Shown here: in pieces, positions 34,901 to 47,024 of the stretch | Position numbering within the stretch: the stretch's first letter is position 1 | How the letters are laid out: the number at the start of each line of letters is the position of its first letter | NCBI GenBank assembly: GCA_003254905.1 | Contig: QANU01076963.1 | Location: forward strand, 23,972 to 87,971 | Reading direction: 5' to 3' | Source of the DNA: Nissolia schottii | Lineage: Eukaryota > Streptophyta > Magnoliopsida > Fabales > Fabaceae | DNA length: 64,000 nt | Made by a program: the position numbers and the translations under genes | The notes under the pieces: generated by a model | Database searches by the model: none | Seen by the model: the letters and a program-made list of their open reading frames with translations, nothing else | What the model was told of the DNA's origin: nothing

Positions 34901-37388
34901 AAAACTTCATCCACATGATATATGCATAGGACCCTAGAATTGTACTGGGGAATCCCTTTGGCCCCAAGCTATAAAATATGTAACTGGATTGCATGTTACA
35001 TGTTGCAATTAAAATAGTCAACTCCCACAGCATACAATGTGCTATTTTTCTTATAATAATTTTAAAACATTAACAAATATCTGACGAGTAGCTATTAATA
35101 AAACTTTTAAACAGTTGTTTTAAGGACAGAGAAAAATGTTCGTGGATGGATTGAAAAAACTAAAAACTTTATTTGTAATATTTTAATAAGTGCTTTGAAT
35201 GAGAATGAATTCTCTTATATTAAACATGATCATGCGGTGAAATAAAAAGACAAAATCATTTTAAATAAATAAAGCTCTTTATGTTTTTTTTTTCTTCATA
35301 ACATGATCATGTTTAATATGATACAATCCATTTTCACTCTTAAGACATTTAATTTAAAAATAAAATTCAATTTCATATCTTTGAAATTCTTGTTGCTAAA
35401 ATCTATATCTCTACTTGATAAATAAATAAGTATCCAATAGGAGAATATAGGGAGAGTTGGCAGAACACAGAGTGTAGCGTGATTTGACGCCGCGAGCAGA
35501 ACCCAAACAATCTTCCGTGACGGCTATAGGCGGCAGGCTGTACCCGATTTCAACAGCCTATTCAACAATTTATCTTATTGGTCTCCCCATACTATTTTTT
35601 GGTCAATACAACCTCTCGTCCATTCTCATAAAAAGAACTAGAAACTAGGCAATGCCCGTAATGGATGAAAAATGTGAGAAACCAATGAACAACTTATGAT
35701 ATAGTAAAATATTTGAGTATGCATCAGTGTCACTAAGAATAAGGATCCTCCATTAAAAAAAATAAAATAAAACCCTCCTAATGCATTATTTAATTCAGTC
35801 AAGAGTTATAATTAACATATCATCAACAGATGTTTACAGAATGACGCCCAAATAATTTTTGGATGGTCAAAGCCTGGTGCAAAAGGCGAATTGGCCCGAC
35901 AATAGGTTCAGCACAGCGACCATAGAAATAATTGATTGATTATAAACTAATTCTTTCTTATGTTAACAAAGCTGATTCTATTTGACTGGCCAGCCTTCCA
36001 CATCCTTCGCAACCACAGTCGGTTACCTTCAGGAAAATGAATTTCATGGAATTAGAATTAAAGTATCTTTTGCGCGTTTTTTACTTATTTTACTTTTTAA
36101 TGTCATTTGTTCTATTTTAAACACACTATTGTTGACCGAATTTGAATCAAAGCCAGCCCCCCGGGCTTAAGCATACTACTCATCAGCCAGTTAAAGTACT
36201 TGGCAATTTTTCGGCTTACGAACGACGGTTCCAAGATGGCCTAATTCATGCCAATCTCTTCTAAACCAATAAAGCCTTGTGACTGGGCGAGTCATTTCAA
36301 ACCTATCAATTACAGAGGCGCTTTATAAAGGCCAAGTGAAGCAATACATTTTTTTGTATCATGTTATAAAAATACAACGTACAAAATAACACATTTCTTT
36401 AAGCTTAAAAGGAAATACTACGCAAGAAATCGTTGAATTATAAAGTGCCAATGAGCACCTCAAAAATCTTAGATTTGGTCAATACTGATATCAATAAATC
36501 CCACTTTTTGCCCACTACTTTCAATTACCAAAGACCTTCACCCATTATCCATATCGTTGCTTGTATAAACTCCGTTTAGAAACTGCAAATCTGCATACCA
36601 TGCAATTGATTTGCAATAAACGAAATATAGGCACACGGGTAGAAGCCAAGATGCTAGTCATCCTAGTTTGCATGTAACAAATGAACACCATATACTAAAG
36701 ATAATGTAGATTAGGCAGAGCACAATGCCTTTTTCTGTCGAAGACGGCAAAATATTATCAGGACAATGCATTTCTATGGTCTAAATGAAAAAATTTCTCC
36801 AATCCAATTCTTTTCTTTCTTATGATCTATATAGCAAATATATCAATGCAACCTGGAATGGTGTAATAACGGACTCCATTAGCCTTCTGTAAAAAGAGGT
36901 GCGGCTTAAGTTTAAATCCAAGCATTTGCATGCGCACACATGCACAAATTGCATATAAGAAACGGAAAATAAGCATTCGCACTTGCCATAAGCCCAGCAA
37001 AAAGAGAAACCCATTTCAATTAGAAAAGCTGCAAAGAACTCGTGAAGCAATGGTATGTGATAGTGAAAGGGGAAAACAACCACTACAAACCAAACCAAAC
37101 CAAACCAATTCAATTTGCAACAACTGTAAGGGAAGAAAAAAGAGAAAAAGGATCATGAAATTATTTTACAGAATCCTGAATCATCTAGATAAAACTCACT
37201 AACATTAAAGGTTACTACACCACATATTTATGACACATTAAAAGGTATCTTCACAATTCTAAACTAACCAGAACAAGAAGTGGTAACTCTTACAATGACT
37301 AGAAAAGAATATACGAACCTTCATAGCCCAGAAGCAGTCAGTAAGTATTTACCTACAGGAATTAGGGCCTGATGACCTGTTCAATCTG
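31976..37388. other. Intergenic DNA, including the 3' flank of the RRM gene
   Basis: No coding exon or RNA gene was recognised in about 5.4 kb. ORFs at 33010-33279, 34029-34349, 34550-34792 and 36820-37202 lack domains and look like chance. The minus-strand 3' UTR of the RRM gene probably occupies some of 36900-37388. Confidence 0.45.
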
Positions 37389-38517
37389 TTAACTAGAAAA
37401 TTCACCATTGGTTCCTTTATATCTTGAAGAGTCAACATCCTGCTTCATACCCTGAGGTGATGCCAAATTGCCCGGAACAAATCCATTGGCAATAAAAGGT
37501 TGATCATATTTCAAATTTGTTGAAGACCCAAGAATGCCATTATACCCCCGGGCACCAGCACCATTACCTACTACTCCAACCCTACCACCAATATATGCAA
37601 CACTAGGTGAAACATTGGCATATGGCACTTGACATGCCTGAGGACCAGTCATCATGGGTCCATACCAGAAGTTCCTAGAAATATCAGATGGAACAACATA
37701 GCCATTCCCCCCATACCCACCCATAGGGTACCAACCATAGTTGCTAGATCCATAGACATATACTCCATTGCTACTATACCAAGGCTGAGGTGCAAAGCCA
37801 GGATGCGTGTAACTGGGACTATAAGGAGGCAAACTTTTAGAGGCTCCCCTTTCATTCCTACATCTTAATTTATTAAAACCATCATAACCATGATTCCCCT
37901 CTTTAGGGATAGCCCTCTTGACCTCCACCTGTCTACCATTTAAGTCATGAAAACTCTTCACCATAACATTTTGAACAGATTCTTCAGAATCAAAAGTGAT
38001 GAACCCAAACCCCCTAGGCCGGTGAGTTAAGCTGTCCTGCATCACCACTACATCGGTTATCCGACCAAACCTCTCAAAGTATCTCTTGAACTCCTCCTCG
38101 GATATACCAGCAGACAAACCCCCTACAAATATCTTCTTAGTCCTAACATGGTCATTGCTACAGTCATTACTACTATAATTACTCGTTCCCCTATTCTGTA
38201 CTTGGTTTTGGTGTTGCTGTTCACTTCTGGGTATTGCTTTTTTCACTTCTACCTACACGCAATCAAACAGAACTAACCATAAGTCAAACAAATACATATA
38301 CATATACGACTAAAGCAACAACTTCACCGTTTACCACTATGTAGGGTCAGCTACATGATGCATTCTATGCCATAAGCTATATATATATATATGTGTGTGT
38401 GTGTGGAAGAAAATTCATAATTTATCGAGGTTTCACTTTCCCGAAAACTAAAAAATTGTGTGCCATTCAAAATTCAAAGTAAAATCGCCAAAAACGCATT
38501 CTGTTTATATCGTGAAG

Positions 38518-38562
<45 letters not shown>

Positions 38563-38799
38563 AACCGTTCTTCCCAGAATGACATGGGTGTCGTTAAGAG
38601 CTCTATCGGCTGCAGAGATATCAGAGAAGGTGACGAAGCCGAACCCTCTAGGGCTTCGGGTGGTGCGGTCCAACGAAACGGTGGAATCCAAAACGGCGCC
38701 GTACCTGGCGAAGTGGTCTCTGAGAACGTGTTCGGTGGTTTCGCGAGAAATACCCCCCACGAACAGCTTCGCTCTATCAGAATCCATCCTCGAGTTCAT
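37389..38799 (-). CDS. Two-RRM hnRNP / Musashi-like RNA-binding protein
   Basis: Single-stranded RNA-binding protein of the plant hnRNP A/B (Musashi-like) group; such proteins act in mRNA processing and transport. Exon 1 is 38566-38799 and exon 2 is 37389-38252, joined by a GT...AG intron of 313 nt, giving about 365 residues. Two in-frame ATGs exist (38797-38799, encoding MNSRMDSD, and 38785-38787, MDSD); related proteins start at MDSD, so the second may be used. RRM1: RNP2 KLFVGGI near residues 11-17 and RNP1 RGFGFVTF near 51-58. The intron splits ILGRT/VEVKKAIP. RRM2: RNP2 KIFVGGL near 118-124 and RNP1 RGFGFITF near 158-165, followed by VEVKRAIPK. The C-terminus (from ~200) is rich in Gly, Tyr, Asn and Ser (YGSSNYGWYPMGGYGGNGY), a low-complexity tail typical of the group. 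Intact by all visible criteria. Confidence 0.94.
38521..38560. repeat. (GA)20 microsatellite beside the RRM gene's 5' splice site
   Basis: Forty bases of perfect GA on the plus strand. In the transcript the intron reads GTTGGT followed at once by (CU)20, so a pyrimidine tract starts within a few bases of the donor. Confidence 0.97.
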
Positions 38800-39131
38800 T
38801 CCACTGTACACCAAATCCCTAAATCCCCAATTCAATCACAAACCCTAAAACCCCAATTTCCTTCCCTCGCTCCTACTGTAGAAACTCCTCACTCCCAAAT
38901 ATCACAAACCCTAAATTCGTCGCGTGTCCCTATATGATAAGGACCCTATTCATTATTACTATTTATCCATTTTTAAGCCCAATGAAGCCCATTGGGCCTT
39001 TCTTCCCCATTTTCGTTAATCCTAAAGTCGGCAACTTGCTGACCCAACCCATGCCCAAAATGCATATTTTCTCTAATTATTATTACTTCCAAAAACAATA
39101 TTGTTACTTCAACTACTAATAACTACAATTA
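38800..39131. other. 5' flank of the RRM gene
   Basis: Contains the leader with several AAACCCTA (telo-box-like) motifs near 38840-38850 and 38908-38915, a motif common in plant genes of RNA metabolism and translation. No TATA box is obvious. Confidence 0.4.
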
Positions 39132-39358
39132 GAGTTCCGCTACACGTACACCAGAAATCATACACCATACATACACCTCGTACTTATATACATAAAGTTT
39201 GTGTTTTAACTCATGTAATGTTTGTGCACTTAATTAAGTATAATTGAGAGTACAATTTACAAATTTGTAATGTTTGTGCACTCGTGAGAATAAAGTTTGT
39301 GCATTATTAATGGTGTATGTATGGGTATATGAAATTGGGTGTACATGTAGTATTTTTG
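39132..39358. mobile_element. 227-bp MULE-type MITE, TACACC family, copy 2, with perfect 9-bp target duplication
   Basis: Bounded by CTACAATTA at 39123-39131 and again at 39359-39367. Ends: GAGTTCCGCTACACGTACAC on the left; the complement of the right end is CAAAAATACTACATGTACAC. Both continue with C, and the inner 15 positions agree at 13. A 9-bp duplication is the signature of Mutator-like transposition. The interior repeats GTAATGTTTGTGCAC and ATAAAGTTTGTGCA, the same motifs that build the tandem array at 49861-55320. Confidence 0.88.
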
Positions 39359-39367
39359 CTACAATTA

Positions 39368-40980
39368 ATAGAACAAAAAAAATGATAGTTTAGTCAAATT
39401 AAGTCGTACTTGTTATGCTTGAGATTGTTATGCGAAATTCTACTTGAAGAATGGTAAAAAAAAAAATTGTTATTTGTTTTTTTTTTCTTTTGTCTTCACA
39501 TATCTAAATTGTTTAACTGAAGTTGAGTTAAATTAAAGTTAACCAAGTAGTCCAACTAAACTCATCATTTATAAATAAATTTCTTTGAATGAAACTAACC
39601 GAGTCATTAAGTCAAACCAAACCAATAACCTCTCAAAGAAACATTCATAGTGAAATTTAAATAGGATTTAAATTCTCTAAAGTGAGATCCTAAAAAGTAA
39701 AATAAATGGTTTTCATCTTTAAATCAATAAAGTAGAATATAAAACTCATTTTTAGATAAAAATTTGCACTTTACTCTTTAAAGTGAAATTCTCACTTTAA
39801 ATCACACTTGCCCATTTGAATAAGCCTAACTAGCCAATAGTCTTAGTTATAATACAAGTTGTTATTTTATGACTTGAAATTTATGACCCCCAAAAACAGT
39901 TACCCTTCCTCCTCCTCGTGATTCCTGAGAGATCTGGAAGCAGAATGTTGTCTGTCAAAATCAGCACACGACAACTTCTCTTTGGAATCCTACAAGAGTT
40001 GTTAATATATCAAATATTAATTCAAATATTTACGTGCTTAAAAGTGTGCCTTAAGAGTATATCATACGTTTGTCCATATACAAGCAACCAACATCGGAAC
40101 TCTCCGCTACTTTATTCTCTAACTTTGATAAATGAAATTTACTAATGAAATTACTTTATCTTTTCCCATTTCATGCTTTTTTTTTTAATCAGTCAAAAAA
40201 TGGTGTCCCTCAGTTACCTCTCTGGGTTTAAAATGTTGTTGAACAGTAGTAGAATTAAGTTTTATGAGTATACTCCAGTAAGTAAATAGTGGGATTTGGG
40301 GGAGTGGGTAGAACCAACAAATAAATTAAACAAAACACAAATTGTCGAGATGTACACAATCCCAAGATTTCCTCACATGCTGGGTAGCAGCTCAAGGTTA
40401 ACTAAAGCAATAGGAATTAAATTATTAATGCGTGAGAATATTCGACAATTGCAACCCCTCCCTCTCCCCTAGAAGAAATAGTAGTATAAAATTTGAAGGA
40501 TAGATGAACTTATAGGAATCAACATTAAATCATTTATCTAATCAAATCTTTTCCGATCCACTGTTTTAATTTACTTCTATCCGCATGTGACAGAGGGTTT
40601 GAATAATCCATGTTGTTGGATATGAGAAGCTAGCGTCTGACCGAAGAAAATCGTGAAATAATGTAAGACAAGGACTATTCACGTAGAATCATGTGGTAAT
40701 AACCCTTCTATCGATTTTTTGTATATTAGAAACAGTATACTGTCAAGATAAATAATGGTATTAGTGGGTAATGTTATTTAATTAGAAGTAATAGTAGTAT
40801 AGAAAACGATTGGCATGAGAGAAGCATCATTTAGAAGTTTATGAATTAAAATTCGTCTAGGTTTGATCAAACTTGAATATCGTATGCCATCTCATTTCCC
40901 TGTCAGAAAAACAATACACGTAAATAATACTCAGAGCTCTAGCTACTCGATCTCCAAACAAGCATTTCTTTTCCTAGGGT
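39368..40980. other. Intergenic DNA
   Basis: No gene was recognised; AT-rich spacer with random short ORFs. Confidence 0.45.
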
Positions 40981-41029
40981 TACGGGTCATTTAAACATAA
41001 AAAAGGCAAAGCTAATGGATGCCCTGAGT

Positions 41030-41480
41030 GCGCAGCTCAAAGCCCAAATATTTTATTCGACTATAGACTAGCTCGAATAAAAAAAAAATGTGTATGTGTT
41101 ATATACATAATAAATTTGATAAAGACTTAAACTTGATATACATGACTAAACATTCAATTAGAGCTTTCATCCTACTCAACTTAATGGCTTGCGAGCGTTA
41201 TGAACGTTACAGAATCTGACATAAACCCTCATAAGATTTATAAGCGTTATAGAATCAAACATAGAGTCTCATAAAGCTTATTAACGTTATAGAATCATAA
41301 ACGTCAACACTTAGACTATAAAAGGGATTTCTTATTACTTCATAAGGTACATCTTATACCAACTATCACCCTAAATCACTCACAAACTGACTTAAGCGTC
41401 AAAATGTCTTTACATTTACCTCCACCTTCGTCCAAGGCCACCACCCACGACCATGTTCACTACCTTCGAGCTCTCGAAAC
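41030..41480 (+). repeat. Possible degraded LTR fragment
   Basis: It has a TATAAAAGGG box near 41318 and ACTGACTTAAGCGTC near 41387, a phrase I associate with the R-U5 part of plant LTRs. Upstream, about three imperfect ~50-57-bp repeats carry GCGTTATAGAATC (41198-41300). No TG...CA borders or partner LTR seen. Tentative. Confidence 0.35.
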
Positions 41481-44400
41481 TAATTTAAAATTTGATTTAT
41501 ACGCAGCATCTCACTGACCAATTTGTCTACAATAATATATAACATTAATATATAAATAAATATATTATATTATATAATATTTATATACGCACAGCTTTCT
41601 TTTCTTGTTATGAAATATGTTGTGGCATCCGTTTAGGTAGCTGGTTTCATGTCATGATAATGATATGGCTGAATACTTCTCGGTATATATCTTTGTAAAT
41701 TATACATAAAGTTAATTTAATATGTAATAAAAATATAAATAAGGTTTAATCCCGTATTTTATATTAATATTTTAATTTTATGCATTATAGTTTATAATTA
41801 GTACTTTTAAAAATTTGTTATAAATCCTTATCCGTAGTCGTATCCGTATCATTCGGTACACGTGACATGGTCATATTAATGCTGCTAATTAGTGGAAGGT
41901 GACATGTGTATCCCACATGCCTCGTAGTATTGTTGTCCAATGTTTTTATAATATACTCCTAACACAGTACAAATGAATGGTTATTGATTTGTTGAAAAAA
42001 TAACTTTATGATAAGCCAAAAGATACTTCCTTCGGTCGAGAAACTAAAGTTAACTAAGAAAATAAAAAGCAAATGTATTATTCAAAAACTGTTCTCAAAG
42101 TTTATATATTATATGTCGAGTTTAAATGTGAATGTAAAATGTTTCATATTGGTTAATATATAATGAACTGAGTAGAAGTTATATAAATGAAAAATAGACT
42201 TATTGTCTTAATAAAATTTATCACGATGTGATGTTCAATTTATTTGTATTGTTTTTCATTTACTTCATTAATATTAATCTCCTTAAGTTTTGAATTTCTG
42301 CCCAACATTATAAGCCCTTTGAAGTTTGAGACAAGTATTTAATGCACTGAATACATACATAGAAAATAACTAAATCTTTTTATTTTACTTGTTAAAGGAC
42401 AAAAATTTGCTAATAAGTATTATAAGATACTCGTTGAGAATCTAAATCAATTATTTTTTCCCTCATATTTATATACTATAATAATTTTAATTACTCACAT
42501 CTTTCATATTAAATAAGGGTAATTACTTAATTAATGTATTATCATTTATTTTTTTTTACATTAAGTGTTTAAAATATATTTTTAATATTTGTGTAAAACA
42601 CAAAATGGATAATTATTTAAAAATGGAAAAAGTAATCTTGTATCTATGTCTAACAAGCCCAAAAAAAAAACACCCCGAAAAGAAAGAAAAGAAAAATGTC
42701 CATATATGCATAATTGCATACCAAGAGTTTTCAATAAATTAGTTAGGAGTATTTCACTCCCCATCCCATTGTTTAATATGGTGAGGGGAGAAAATGAATT
42801 TGAATACAGATACCAATGAGATGAGATGGGATGACATCAAATTGATTAAGAAATGTATATAGTAGTAAGAGTAGAGTAGAGAACACCTTGGAAACCAGGA
42901 ATTTGCAATGACACCCAGATTGATGCACCTATAGACCCGGACAAGGTAGGAACGAGCATTGTGACTAAAGGGTTTGACTCTTTCTTTACTTCGACCAAGA
43001 GTGAGTGGTGACAAGACATGCCTTTGGGATTATACACACCCACATTTGATGCTTGGAAAACCAAGAATATTAGGCTCTTGTTTTTTTATGCCCATGCATC
43101 GGTACCTGTAGATTATTATTGTTGTAATGCTTCAAAGAGGGTAGCATATGGAGTAGTAATAAACTAAACTAATCTAGCTATATAGCGCAAAAACGAGCAT
43201 AACTAGTAAACGCATGTAGACTTGATGCGAAAGAAGAAAAAGGCATGAACAAAAGTAGATGTGTATTTTCCAAAGCAGCACGCATTGCGTTACGTGTCCA
43301 TTGACCAATGTCTTGGAAACTCGGTAGTTTTGTAACAGAGAAAGAAGTGCAATCACGTCGCCATCCAAAATCCGGAGTATTGGCACCTACTAATTGAATA
43401 ATGAACAGGCCTGGGGTATTAACACCCCATTAAAAAAATATACTATCTTACTATATTAATATTTATCTATATTTCCGCTAGTGTAGCTAATAAAGTGCTG
43501 TACTTTTCCCTTGTTTTTTTTGGCAGTGATACTAGCCAGGACAATGGGTGAAGCTCAGCAAGCAGTGCCACTGCTTAATAGATAGTACCAACATTCATCA
43601 ATGAGGGGAATGGATCACATTGATTGAAGAAGAGAATGGGTCGGGAGTAACATAACGAGTCCAATATATAACCATTTTTGGAGACTCCATTATTGGCAAA
43701 TGGCAACATATATATAGTACTATCGAGGGCAGCCAAAAATTACACATCATATCTCAACCGTTAATTAAACACTGAAAAATTAAACGGTGGAGATATTTCT
43801 CTCCTCCATGATAAGGTGGAAGAACTGCAGTCCGTACGTAGCAGATAGTAGTAGCTGGCTAGCTCGCTAGCTGGCGTCTACTTGGTGACTTGGAGTGGTG
43901 GAATGAAGATAAGATATATGTAAGGGGGGTTTCCTCCGTGCTCCAGGTCCTGGAGTCACTACATAATCTCAACCGTTGATTTTAAGAGAACAATTTATCC
44001 ATAATAAAGACGAAGCTAACAACCAATACTAGTTGAAATGATAGATGTTTCTTTTTTATAATCAATAGTCTCGATATTAAATTTTAGATATATAAAAAAA
44101 GAAAAATTAGTATTCGAAGTTAAACGGATACTTGTGATTGAGTTGAATAATATTCAAGTTGGTGTTCGAAAATGTTTTGATGCTCAACTTAATTTTTATA
44201 AAAATAAAAATGTCAATTTAGTTTATAAAAAAAAACATTGGATCATTTTAGTCATTTTATCTAATTTTAAAAAAAATTCTTGTTGGCAAAAAGAAAAAAG
44301 AAAATTTAGAGACTAAGTTGTTCATAATTTTTTTTAAAATACTAACTTAGTATTTTAATTTTTTAAATGAGTAAATTGAACACCGATTCATTGCCCGGAC

Positions 44401-46445
44401 CAACTTCTAACATTAACGACTTGCCTTGTGGTTTCAATTCAACCCGAAAAAATGAGGCTAACTGGCAAAGGAAACCCATTTGGAATCCAATCAAACAAAA
44501 TCAGTGGTTGAAAGCACGAGATACGTTTGACTTTTGTCTAATCAACTCCGTTAGAATCATCACTCCCGCATGTCCTTCAGTTAGATGTGTCTTGAGTTTG
44601 TATGAAAGAAAATTATTACTCCTTACTGTTCAAATTAATATATTATAATAAAATATATTATCATAAAAATGAGCTTCAACAAGCAAATTTTTTTATTTAA
44701 ATTATTGTAGAACTCTTGATTGCATGTTTGTTTAGCAAATTTTATCTATTCAATTTTTTTAACCCTTTTTCATTCCAATTATAATAATGTTAAAATAATT
44801 AATATTTTATGTTTTGCAATTAACTTTAAATAATTTTATCTATGAATTTTTTTTGGATAATTCAAAGAGTTTTCAGTAATTATTCTCTATGAAATATTTT
44901 AAAAATTCTTATAAAACATTATTTAAGAAGCTAATACCAACAATATTTTAATTTTCTTCTTCTAGAATCATTTTCGTTAAGAGAAATATCTTCGTCTTGT
45001 TCAAATTATTTTGAAAGACATAAAGTGGAGAAAATAGAAAGTAATAACCAATAAGATAAATTAATAATGGAAAAATAGATATTTTCAGTACCCAAAATCA
45101 AAGAGAAGATTTGAAGTGAGAGTGAGAGACGAAATGAGGGGCCCAGTAGCCATAAAAAGGGCAGTTAGGGTGGTACGAGAGATGACGCAAGTAGGACAAG
45201 CATAAGATAAAAGAGTTACTGAGCTCCGACACCAAACTTGTCCACCCTAGGGGACGCCAAGCATTCTTCTTCTTATAATGCTTTCTTTTGATTGATGAAA
45301 TAAAATAAAATGGATTGATTTGATTATTTAAAATAAATAAGCAAAGATATATTTTCTTTTAATTTAATAATTAAAGTACATCAAATATTAACATATTCAA
45401 TAAATTAACAATGAATATTTTTTTATTAATTTTTCTAAAAATTTCTCTAAAAGTCTCTATTCAGTCATATTTACATTTTTTAAATGAAATTCATTTGTTT
45501 TTATTTAGTATTTTTTGTTTTCTCAAACTAACAAAAATTAGAGTGTAAGAAGAATAAATGAAATATAAATTTTAATTAGATTTTATTTATTTTAGGAAAT
45601 TTGTTTTTAAAAAAATCCATTTTTCATGCCATGAAACTTCTTATTATACTTAAATAATTTTGTTCCCTTAACTTAGATTATCTGAATTTGTCACTAATTA
45701 AGATGCAATGTTAATGAGATAAAAAAAAATTAGATAATTAGAGAACTCCTTATAAAGCACCCATGACGAGAAAGAAGTACATAAAAGTCACCCTACGTGA
45801 CCCTAGCAAGAACGAGAAGCAACAGTTACAACACAGTCACACAGCCCACGCCCTAATGAGACTTAACTAAGCTCAACCAAAAAATAAGTATAATCTCATT
45901 AAAATTATTTAAGGAAAATCCAGTGAGAAAAAGATAAAAGAAAAAACAATACAATATGAGAATAAAATAAAACTCAAAATCCAACTAGTGGATTAACAAC
46001 CAATTTACTCACGACATTCTTAGAAGACTCATCTGGCCTCCAATACAAACTCATATGTAAAGAATAATCAAAGGAACAAAAAGTATTTGTCACCTTACAT
46101 TAGTGAGATAAAAATATTTTCTGTTTTGAACTAACTTATGATACGTAGATATGCTCATTATTCAAAGATTGTTGGTGTCTTTACGTTAGAGTTTGTACAT
46201 GGTGCTTTTGTCTTCAACTAAGGACATAATGTTTAAAGTTAAAATTCTAAATCATTATACCACTCAAAAAATTGACTTTCATGTTAAAATCTAACATGAA
46301 TAGTATTGTAATTTAAATATGTATTGTGTCTTTTTTTTTTTATCATAAATCTAAATATTATTATTAATTGCAAAACCCTAAAAGGAAACACTCCCACGTA
46401 GCAACTGCAGCAACTGTAAAAAAAAACAAATATATATAAGAGTAA
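41481..46445. other. Intergenic DNA
   Basis: About 5 kb with no recognised gene. The stretch 42840-43390 is less AT-rich and has overlapping minus-strand ORFs (42754-43064, 43174-43386) without domains or splice support. The ORF at 44367-44648 is likewise unrecognised. Confidence 0.45.
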
Positions 46446-46605
46446 GGTTATTTGCGCATTAATTTTGATGTAGACATCAAGTTTTTCTTCTCTCACACAC
46501 ACACACACCATGAGATTCACATTCACATCATATGATGTAAGTGTGTGTCTCATGATGTGTGTGAGATAAAAGACATGTCTACACCAAAGTTAGTGTGCAA
46601 ATAAC
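46446..46605. mobile_element. Short foldback MITE
   Basis: A ~160-bp palindrome. The left end GGTTATTTGCGCATTAATTT pairs with the right end, whose complement is GTTATTTGCACACTAACTTT. Inner pairs include GATGTAGACATC / GACATGTCTACACC. Central (AC)n. No ORF. Confidence 0.7.
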
Positions 46606-47024
46606 ATTTGTCTATAGATAAATACACAAAATCTAATAAATATGAATCTTGTATTGGATGAAAGAAATCTTAAATAATGAAAATTAAAAAAATGGAAATC
46701 AAAAGACGAGAAGAGATAAAATAAAGATTAGACATTTAAAAGTTAAAGATGCATCTTAAAAATAAATTTTATAATTTATTCTTTTTAGCAATTGTTACAC
46801 GAGTTCCGCTACACGTACACCCTAAACACATACACCATACATACACTGGTATAAGAATATATTGGGTCTCCTCAAATAACCACTCACTTCACTCTCACCC
46901 ACTCGCGCGTCCAAAACACGTTATCTCAAAACCTTCCCGCTTCCACTTTCTTCCGTTTTCTCTCTTCACTCTCGTCGCCCTCATCTCTCGTCACTCTCAT
47001 CCTTCGTTCTCTCTTCACTCTCGT

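Noticed and set aside
38458-38937. Plus-strand 159-codon ORF over RRM exon 1
   Set aside because: It runs through the (GA)20 repeat and is antisense to a clear RRM exon.
42754-43386. A possible gene on the minus strand
   Set aside because: Overlapping frames, no domain, no coherent splice pattern. I could not support it.
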